Below are positions 6,652 through 10,084 of a stretch of 10,084 nucleotides of DNA, piece after piece. The translations under genes were made by a program, and so were the position numbers. Every line of letters begins with the position of its first letter. Position 1 is the stretch's first letter. The stretch comes from Symbiodinium natans (lineage: Eukaryota > Sar > Dinophyceae > Suessiales > Symbiodiniaceae): positions 642,934 through 653,017 of the forward strand of contig CAJNDS010001702.1 in NCBI GenBank assembly GCA_905221605.1, read 5' to 3'. Below the pieces are notes generated by a model that did no database searches, was not told the origin of the DNA, and saw nothing but the letters and a program-made list of their open reading frames with translations.

Positions 6652-7330
6652 GGGACACGACCCCGTGCATCACCAGCATCATGGCCCCTTGTTCTCTCAA
6701 CTGGGACACGACCCCGCGCATCACCAGCATCATGGCCCCTTGTTCTCTCAACTGGGACTGGCCCCTTGTTCTCTCAACTGGGACACGACCCGCGCATCAC
6801 CAGCATCATGGCCCCTTGTTCTCTCAACTGGGAGTGGCCCCTTGTTCTCTCAACTGGGACACGACCCCGCGCATCACCAGCATCATGGCCCCTTGTTCTC
6901 TCAGCTGGGACACGACCCCGCGCATCACCAGCATCATGGCCGCTTGTTCTCTCAACTGGGACACAACCCCGCGCATCACCAGCATCATGGCCCCTTGTTC
7001 TCTCAACTGGGACACGACCCCGCGCATCACCAGCATCATGCCCCCTTGTTCTCTCAACTGGGACTGGCCCTTGTTCTCTCAACTGGGACACGACCCCGCG
7101 CATCACCAGCATCATGGCCCCTTGTTCTCTCAACTGGGACCCCGCGCATCACCAGCATCATGGCCCCTTGTTCTCTCAATTGGGACACGACCCCGCGCAT
7201 CACCAGCATCATGGCCCCTTGTTCTCTCAACTGGGACACGACCCCGCGCATCACCAGCATCATGGCCCCTTGTTCTTTCAACTGGGACACAACCCCACGC
7301 ATCACCAGCATCATGGCCCCTTTTTCTCTC

Positions 7331-8101
7331 AACTGGAATTGTTGACCGGGACACAACCCCACGCATCACCAGCATCATGGCCCCTTGTTCTCTCAGATGG
7401 GACACAACCCCACGCATCACCAGCATCATGGCCCCTTGTTCTTTCAATTGGGGCACAACCCCGTGCATCACCTTGTTCTCTCAACTGGAATTGTTGACCG
7501 GGACACAACCCCACGCATCACCAGCATCATGGCCCCTTGTTCTCTCAACTGGGACACGACCCCATGCATCACCAGCATCATGGCCCCTTGTTCTCTCAAC
7601 TGGAATTGTTGACCGGGACACAACCCCACGCATCACCAGCATCATGGCCCCTTGTTCTATCATGGCCCCTTATTCTTCCCGCGCATCACCAGCATCTTGG
7701 CCCCTTGTTCTGTCAACTGGAATTGTTGACGGGACACAACCCCTCGCATCACCAGCATTCTCTCAACTGGGACACAACCCCGCGCATCACCAGCATCATG
7801 GCCCCTCGTTCTTGAAACTGGGACACAACCCCACGCATCACCAGCATCGTGGCCCCCTTTTCTCTCAAGTGGAATTGTTGACCGGGACACAACCCCACGC
7901 GTCACCAGCATCATGGCCCCTTGTTCTCTGAACTGGGACACAACCCCATGCATCACCAGCATCATTGCCCCTTGTTCTTTCAACTGGGACACAACCCCAC
8001 GCATCACCAGCATCATGGCCCCTTGTTTTTTCAACTGGGACACAACCACGCGCATCACCAGCATCATGGCCCCTTGTTCTCTCAACTGGAATTGTTGACC
8101 G
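7331..8101. repeat. Second long-monomer zone (copy of 4187-5072)
   Basis: Long-form 64-bp units recur at about 7334, 7485, 7601, 7720, 7871 and 8087, in the same order as in copy 1 but with one long unit missing because of the 115-bp difference. Confidence 0.85.
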
Positions 8102-8813
8102 GGGCACAACCCCACGCATCACCAGCATCATGGCCCCTTGTTCTCTCAACTGGGACACAGACCCCGCGCATCACCAGCATCATGGCCCCTTGTTCTCTCA
8201 ACTGGGACACGACCCCGCGCATCACCAGCTTCATGGCCCCTTGTTCTCTCAACTGGGACCCCGCGCATCACCAGCATCATGGCCCCTTGTTCTCTCAACT
8301 GGGACACACCAGCATCATGGCCCCTTGTTCTCTCAACTGGAATTGTTCGCAACCCCGCGCATCACCAGCATCATGGCCCCTTGTTCTCTCAACTGGGACC
8401 TCACCATCATCATGGCCCCAGTTGACCCCGCGCATCACCAGCATCATGGCCCCTTGTTCTTTCAACTGGGACACAACCCCGCGCATCACCAGCATCATGG
8501 CTTGTTCTCTCAACTGGGACACGACCCCGCGCATCACCAGCATCATGGCCCCTTGTTCTTTCAACTGGGACACAACCCCGCGCATCACCAGCATCATGGC
8601 CCCTTGTTCTCTCAACTGGGACACGACCCCGCGCATCACCAGCATCATGGCCCCTTGTTCTATCAACTGGGACACGACCCCGCACATCACCAGCATCATG
8701 CCCCCTTGTTCTCTCAACTGGGACTGGCCCTTGTTCTCTCAACTGGGACACGACCCCGGGGACACAACCCCGCGCATCACCAGCATCATGGCCCCTTGTT
8801 CTCTCAACTGGGA

Positions 8814-8966
8814 GTGCTGGAAAAAGTAGGGGCCAGAGGTGCATTGGGAGAAGGGGGCGGAGGACAGGAAAGACGGAGCGGGAAAACAACGATACCCCCT
8901 TGCTCACCACATGCATGCCCCCTGTTTTCTCAATCAAACTAGGGACCCACCCCACGCATCAAAAAC
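8814..8966. other. Purine-rich non-satellite island plus relic monomer
   Basis: The satellite breaks off within GGGA (8810-8813). Bases 8814-8890 are purine-rich and unrelated to the monomer (GGAAAAAG, AGAAGGGGGCGGAGG and similar). Bases about 8901-8945 resemble a strongly diverged monomer (CTCACCACATGCATG, TGTTTTCTCAAT, AGGGAC). The next core has an 8-bp insertion (AAAACTCA) before normal satellite resumes at 8967. It replaces 65 bp present in copy 1 (5785-5849). No open frame, terminal inverted repeat or target duplication is evident. Its origin is not recognisable. Confidence 0.8.
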
Positions 8967-10084
8967 TCACCAGCATCATGGCCCCTTGTTCTTTCAACTG
9001 GGACACAACCCCGCGCATCACCAGCATCATGGCCCCTTGTTCTCTCAACTGGCACACGACCCCGCGCATCACCAGCATCATGGCCCCTTGTTCTCTCAAG
9101 TGGGACACGACCCCACGCATCACCAGCATCATGGCCCCTTGTTCTTTCAACTGGGACACAACCCCGTGCATCACCAGCATCATGGCCCTTGTTCTCTCAA
9201 CTGGGACACGACCCCGCGCATCACCAACATCATGGCCCCTTGTTCTCTCAACTGGGACATCACCATCATCATGGCCCCTTGTTCTTTCAACTGGAAGTGT
9301 TGACGGGGACGCAACCCCGCGCATCACCAACATCATGGCCCCTTGTTCTCTCAACTGGGACACACAACCCCACGCATCACCAGCATCATGGCCCCTTGTT
9401 CTTTCAACTGGGACACAACCCCGCGCATCACCAGCATCATGGCCCCTTGTTCTCTCAACTGGGACACGACCCCGCGCATCACCAGCATCATGGCCCCCTG
9501 TTCTCTCAACTGGGACACGACCGCGCGCATCACCAGCATCATGGCCCCTTGTTCTCTCAACTGGGACACACAACCCCACGCATCACCAGCATCATGGCCC
9601 CTTGTTCTTTCAACTGGGACACAACCCGGCGCATCACCAGCATCATGGCCCCTTGTTCTCTCAACTGGGACACGACCCCGCACATCACCAGCATCATGGC
9701 CCCCTGTTCTCTCAACTGGGACACGACCCCACGCATCACCAGCATCATGGCCCCTTGTTCTTTCAACTGGGACACGACCCCGTGCATCACCAGCATCATG
9801 GCCCCTTGTTCTCTCAACTGGGACACGACCCCGCGCATCACCAGCATCATGGCCCCTTGTTCTCTCAACTGGGACTGGCCCCTTGTTCTCTCAACTGGGA
9901 CACGACCCGCGCATCACCAGCATCATGGCCCCTTGTTCTCTCAACTGGGAGTGGCCCCTTGTTCTCTCAACTGGGACACGACCCCGCGCATCACCAGCAT
10001 CATGGCCCCTTGTTCTCTCAGCTGGGACACGACCCCGCGCATCACCAGCATCATGGCCGCTTGTTCTCTCAACTGGGACACAAC

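Larger units (their letters stand above)
4121..7264. repeat. 3.14-kb higher-order repeat, copy 1
   Basis: A block of about 3,144 bp, itself made of 51/64-bp monomers, is followed head to tail by a second copy starting at 7265. Correspondence is at offset +3144 for 4121-4880, +3029 for 4996-5784 and +3117 for 5850-6967, where the window ends. The left limit is set where 4120 (T of CATCATT) stops matching 7264 (G). Rare truncated monomers and private variants match one for one, which rules out simple monomer homogenisation as the explanation. Confidence 0.9.
3238..10084. repeat. Tandem satellite array, 51/64-bp monomers
   Basis: Over a hundred head-to-tail monomers fill the rest of the window and continue past the right edge. 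The short monomer is 51 bp (for example GGGACAC at 3773 and again at 3824). It starts GGGACACRACCCC, has the core CATCACCAGCATCATGG, and ends TTCTCTCAACT or TTCTTTCAACT. A long form of 64 bp carries 13 extra bases (GAATTGTTGACCG) between AACTG and GGACAC. Because 51 is a multiple of 3 and the monomer has no stop codon in five of six frames, the array creates overlapping open frames of up to 800 codons (4943-7345 plus; 5883-7931 plus; many on the minus strand). All three plus frames and two minus frames are equally open, so no frame shows coding constraint. I call it noncoding satellite DNA; whether it is transcribed cannot be seen here. Confidence 0.95.
7265..10084. repeat. 3.14-kb higher-order repeat, copy 2 (cut by window end)
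   Basis: Nearly identical to copy 1. It lacks 115 bp corresponding to 4881-4995 and carries 153 bp (8814-8966) in place of 65 bp at 5785-5849. Among the few substitutions I found are CACCAGCATC/CACCAACATC (6112 versus 9229 region), ACAACCCGGCGC/ACAACCCCGCGC (6300s versus 9410s) and CACCTGTGACAC/CAACTGGGACAC (5878 versus 8995 region). The structural differences show that the second copy is not just an assembly duplicate of the first. Confidence 0.9.

Noticed and set aside
4943-7345. Open frame of 800 codons, plus strand, inside the satellite
   Set aside because: It is one of several equally open overlapping frames produced by a 51-bp monomer without stops. It encodes only the satellite period and shows no frame preference.
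5883-7931. Open frame of 682 codons, plus strand, in another frame
   Set aside because: It overlaps the previous frame and has the same cause. Its codons pass through 64-bp units, which switch it between peptide repeats.
3238-10084. Possible CRISPR array because of regular short repeats
   Set aside because: There are no unique spacers: the whole 51 bp repeats. The setting is a eukaryotic telomere with no cas genes.

Overview
This window looks like one end of a eukaryotic nuclear chromosome. It starts in a terminal array of CCCTAAA, the C-rich strand of the TTTAGGG telomere. It then crosses about 2.9 kb of subtelomere full of short, degenerate and inverted telomere-like tracts, and ends inside a tandem satellite array that runs past the right edge. 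TTTAGGG telomeres occur in land plants, many green algae, brown algae and other stramenopiles including oomycetes, and several alveolates. The sequence does not let me choose among these. I recognise no protein-coding gene, rRNA, tRNA, transposon or CRISPR array.

Layout: 1-152 terminal telomere repeats; 140-169 a fold-back junction to TTTAGGG orientation; 170-425 unique; 426-580 internal CCCTAAA array with CCCTACA variants; 581-1378 unique, with a CT microsatellite and a strong C-rich/G-rich tract; 1379-1540 scattered degenerate repeats; 1541-1789 unique; 1790-1968 degenerate CCCTAAA/CCCTAAG/CCCTGAG array; 2082-2214 an inverted TTTAGGG/TTCAGGG tract between two imperfect direct repeats; 2215-2661 unique; 2662-2772 CCCTAAA-type tract; 2881-2963 TTTAGGG tract; 2964-3237 transition holding the first badly diverged satellite monomer; 3238-10084 satellite.

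The satellite has two monomer lengths, 51 bp and 64 bp, which differ by one 13-bp block. Monomers at the left edge are very diverged and are spaced mostly 63-64 bp apart. Further in, the array is homogeneous and mostly 51 bp. A block of about 3,144 bp (4121-7264) is repeated head to tail from 7265 to beyond the window end. The two copies are nearly identical except for a 115-bp indel (exactly 51+64) and a 153-bp stretch, partly non-satellite, in the second copy that replaces 65 bp of the first. Smaller nested duplications have offsets of 702 and 206 bp.

Because 51 is divisible by 3 and the monomer lacks stops in five of six frames, the array gives very long open frames (up to 800 codons). I read these as a by-product of the repeat, not genes. 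The most interesting content is the evolutionary record in the array: monomer-length turnover, CpG-type transitions, unequal exchange and a foreign island. Next is the alternating orientation of the telomere-like tracts.
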